Below, piece after piece: positions 61,697 to 64,000 of a stretch of 64,000 nucleotides of DNA. The notes beneath the pieces were generated by a model. That model was given only the letters and a program-made list of their open reading frames with translations, had not been told where the DNA came from and searched no databases. The number at the start of each line of letters is the position of its first letter. The stretch's first letter is position 1. This DNA comes from Duganella aceris. Its GTDB lineage: Bacteria > Pseudomonadota > Gammaproteobacteria > Burkholderiales > Burkholderiaceae_D. Both the position numbers and the translations under genes were made by a program. The DNA is taken from contig NZ_JAADJT010000004.1 in the NCBI RefSeq assembly GCF_011090165.1, forward strand, positions 1 to 64,000. Direction: 5' to 3'.

Positions 61697-61820
61697 AAGG
61701 AGAGTCGGAGGGGATATAGCTTTTGTGAATCTCTGCTATTGCTAATATAAATTGGAAATATATTCCGCGTCGCAGCATAATTCATCTGTCTCCTCTATTC
61801 TCCTCCAAGGAAATAGATTT

Positions 61821-61848
61821 AGCCCGCTCTCGCAGCGGGCTTTTTTTT
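61821..61848 (+). terminator. rho-independent terminator downstream of prc
   Basis: AGCCCGCT (61821-61828), loop CTCGC, AGCGGGCT (61834-61841), then seven more T. It lies 125 nt after the prc stop; the stretch between has no open frame. Confidence 0.92.
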
Positions 61849-61903
61849 GCCTGAAAGATCGGTTAAGCTGCATTTCTAAAGATCAACTTTAAGGTTCAGG
61901 CAA

Positions 61904-64000
61904 GTGTCTCCAACTCAATTCAAGGTAGTGCTGGCGGCGTTGGCGCTCGGTGGCGCGGCGGTCGGCGGCGGCGCCGCCTGGTGGATGGTGCGCAAACCGG
62001 TGCTCACGCCAGAGGCGATCGGCGCGGTGGCGCGGCCCTCCGCTGCACAGGGCACGCCCACCCACTGGAGCGGCCGCGTCAGCACCATCGCCGGCGACGG
62101 CTTGCCGGGCGCCAGCAACGGCAGCGGCCAGCGCACCCGCTTCGCCGATCCCTTCGGCGTGGTGCTGGACAAGGAAGGCAACCTCTACGTCGCCGACGGC
62201 GGCAGCAACAACAGCATCCGCAAGATCGACCTGGCCGGCGTCGGCAGCACCCTGGCCGGCGGTGAAGAGGGTTACGCCGAGGGCGCCGGCAAGCTGGCGG
62301 CGTTCAACACGCCGTCCGGCATCGCCATCGACGCCGCCGGCAACCTGTACGTGGCCGACACCGGCAACAACGCCATCCGCAAGGTGACGCCGCAAGGCGT
62401 GGTGTCCACGCTGGCCGGCGACGGCCTGGCGGGCGACAAGGACGGCCAGGGCGCGGCGGCGCAGTTCAACGGGCCGATCGGCGTCGCGGTGGACGCCGCC
62501 GGCGTGGTCTACGTATCCGACACTTATAACGACCGCATCCGCCGCATCGCGCCGAACGGCGAGGTCACCACCATCGCCGGCGGCAAGCGCGCCGGCCTGG
62601 CCGACGGCGCGGCGGCGCAGGCGCTGTTCGATACCCCGACCGGATTGGCGATCAGCGCCGCCGGCGAGCTCTACATCGCCGACACCGGCAACAGCGCCGT
62701 GCGCAAGCTGGACCCGCACGGCAACGTCAGCACCGTCGCGGCGGCCAGCGACGACGACCGCGCCGCGCTGCTGCGCACGCCGGTCGGCATCGCGCTGACG
62801 CCGGACGGCTTCCTCTACGTCGCCAGCAATTCGCACGGCCGGCTGGCGCAGATCACGCCGACGGGTGAGGTGGCGGCGGTGCAGGACATCGACCATCCGG
62901 CCCAGCCCGGCTACGGCCCGGACGGCGGCGTGCGCCTCTACGCGCCGCGCGGCATCGCGCTGGCCAGGGACGGCGCGTTGTTCGTCACCGACGCCGCCAC
63001 CTTCCGCCTGCACCACATCGGCATCCCGCCGGCCGGCGAAGCCGCCCCGGCGGACGCCGCGCCGCCAGGCCCGCCGGCGCACGGCGCCACGATGCTGTGG
63101 CCGGTCAAGCCGCAGGACCAGGCGCACGAGGTGGTGGGCTTGATGGGCGAAGTGCGCGGCAATTTCGACGGCGAAAGCCGCGACCATTTCCACGCCGGCC
63201 TCGACGTGCAGGCCGCCATCGGCACGCCGGTGCTGGCGGTCGGCGCCGGCAAGGTCAGCGATCCGCGCGCCAGCTGGGGCTATGGCGAGCTGTCGGAAGG
63301 CCTTGCCTTCGACGGCTTGCAGTACATCCACATGCGCGTCGGCCGCGACCCGCGCGACAAGCTCATCGATCCGCGCTTCCAGCTGCTGAAGAACGACAAG
63401 GGCGTGGCCGACGCGGTGCGCGTCAAGCGCGGCACGCGCTTCCTGGCCGGCGAGACGCTGGGCACGGTCAACCGCATGGCGCACGTCCATCTCGACTACA
63501 AGCCGAACGGCGACGCGCTCAATCCGCTGAGCTTGCCGTTCATCGATCTGGCGGACACGCTGCCGCCGCAGATCCAGGGCGTCAGCCTGGTCGACGCCGA
63601 CGGCAAGGTGTTGAAGGCCAAGGCCGGCGCCCGGCTGCTGGTGCCGCGCAGCTTGGGCGAGGTGCAGATCGTGGTCGACGCCTTCGACCAGTCGGACGGC
63701 GGGCAGAAACGCCGTCGTCTGGGCTTGTACAAGTTGGGCTACCAGCTGCTGAACGGCGACGGCGGCATCATTCCCGGCATGGAACGGCCGCTGATTACCC
63801 AGCAATACGACCGTTTGCCGCGCAACCGCGAAGCGGTGAAGCTGGCGTATGCCGCCAACAGCGGCATCACGGTGCACGGCGCCAAGGAAACCCGCTTCGC
63901 CTACGCCATCAACAACACGCTGCGCGATGGCAAGCTGACGCCGGGCGCGTGGAAAGTCGGTGCACTCAGCCCCGGCGACTACATCCTGCGCATCACCGCC
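61904..64000 (+). CDS. NHL-repeat protein fused to an M23-type peptidase domain (partial, runs off the window)
   Basis: Open from GTG 61904 to the window end, 699 residues seen. An N-terminal membrane helix or signal (FKVVLAALALGGAAVGGGAAW) is followed by about six NHL blades (for example GIAIDAAGNLYVADTGNNAIRKVTPQG), forming a beta propeller to residue about 375. Then comes a lysostaphin-like domain with the zinc motifs His430-x3-Asp434 (FHAGLDV) and His527-x-His529 (HVHLD), and a beta-rich C-terminal region. The start is GTG behind AAGG; the first conserved part begins soon after. It may trim peptidoglycan under control of the propeller. This fusion is unusual. Confidence 0.85.
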   Translation, partial: MSPTQFKVVLAALALGGAAVGGGAAWWMVRKPVLTPEAIGAVARPSAAQGTPTHWSGRVSTIAGDGLPGASNGSGQRTRFADPFGVVLDKEGNLYVADGGSNNSIRKIDLAGVGSTLAGGEEGYAEGAGKLAAFNTPSGIAIDAAGNLYVADTGNNAIRKVTPQGVVSTLAGDGLAGDKDGQGAAAQFNGPIGVAVDAAGVVYVSDTYNDRIRRIAPNGEVTTIAGGKRAGLADGAAAQALFDTPTGLAISAAGELYIADTGNSAVRKLDPHGNVSTVAAASDDDRAALLRTPVGIALTPDGFLYVASNSHGRLAQITPTGEVAAVQDIDHPAQPGYGPDGGVRLYAPRGIALARDGALFVTDAATFRLHHIGIPPAGEAAPADAAPPGPPAHGATMLWPVKPQDQAHEVVGLMGEVRGNFDGESRDHFHAGLDVQAAIGTPVLAVGAGKVSDPRASWGYGELSEGLAFDGLQYIHMRVGRDPRDKLIDPRFQLLKNDKGVADAVRVKRGTRFLAGETLGTVNRMAHVHLDYKPNGDALNPLSLPFIDLADTLPPQIQGVSLVDADGKVLKAKAGARLLVPRSLGEVQIVVDAFDQSDGGQKRRRLGLYKLGYQLLNGDGGIIPGMERPLITQQYDRLPRNREAVKLAYAANSGITVHGAKETRFAYAINNTLRDGKLTPGAWKVGALSPGDYILRITA

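Noticed and set aside
1..64000. tRNA, rRNA, CRISPR, insertion sequences, prophage
   Set aside because: I looked for cloverleaf-like ends, regular repeats, transposase-like proteins and phage genes and found none convincing.

Overview
The window is a GC-rich bacterial chromosome segment with dense, mostly leaderless gene packing and many ATGA-overlapping operons. Three secreted proteins carry C-terminal PEP-CTERM sorting signals. Together with a class I PHA synthase, a soluble NAD-dependent molybdenum formate dehydrogenase and family-level similarity throughout, this points to a betaproteobacterium of the Oxalobacteraceae (Massilia / Duganella / Janthinobacterium type). That placement is an inference; no rRNA gene is present. 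I saw no tRNA, rRNA, CRISPR array, insertion sequence or prophage.

Layout. 1-7 kb: a small membrane protein, a PEP-CTERM protein, phaC behind a textbook FNR box, a GNAT-like protein, a glycosyltransferase and a diguanylate cyclase. 7-11.5 kb: a LysR regulator divergent from gcl-hyi-glxR (glyoxylate to glycerate). 11.5-18 kb: a ModE-like regulator divergent from fdsGBAD (NAD-dependent formate dehydrogenase). 18-32 kb: the oxalate region, with a quinone oxidoreductase, frc copy 1 with a truncated hyi paralogue and a deacetylase, a CbbR-like LysR regulator, oxlT with a FAH-family enzyme and a PanE-like reductase, a 55-residue peptide gene, a Crp/Fnr regulator, oxc with frc copy 2, and a lone PAS protein. 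32-39 kb: dps, a four-gene operon (acyl-CoA dehydrogenase, PIG-L deacetylase, methyltransferase, glycosyltransferase) and a UvrA-like ATPase. 39-44.5 kb: two PEP-CTERM proteins, a ParB-like protein and a penicillin-acylase family enzyme. 44.5-48.5 kb: transsulfuration genes and thymidine kinase. 48.5-54.5 kb: DctA plus a fumarase-superfamily lyase under a GntR regulator, then a sugar-acid MFS transporter. 54.5-57 kb: a membrane HExxH protein and a SCO1/PCu(A)C copper operon. 57-64 kb: a chemoreceptor, a tail-specific protease and an NHL-repeat/M23 peptidase fusion cut by the window edge.

How the genes fit together. OxlT exchanges oxalate for formate, Frc makes oxalyl-CoA, Oxc decarboxylates it to formyl-CoA, and Fds oxidises the released formate to give NADH. 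The PanE-like protein beside oxlT is a candidate oxalyl-CoA reductase, by analogy with PanE2 of Methylobacterium extorquens. It would give glyoxylate, which Gcl, Hyi and GlxR turn into glycerate. Energy and carbon arms of oxalotrophy would thus lie within about 23 kb.

The most interesting signal is regulatory. The palindrome TTGACCGCGGTCAA and near copies lie upstream of frc1, oxlT and oxc and between the 55-residue peptide gene and the Crp/Fnr gene. In front of frc1 and oxc it sits exactly 23 nt from a TATGAT -10 element, the geometry of class II activation. The local Crp/Fnr protein has the E..SR recognition-helix residues that read TTGA half-sites but lacks FNR's iron-sulfur cysteines. I infer an oxalate regulon run by this protein, with the 55-residue peptide as a possible unexplained member.
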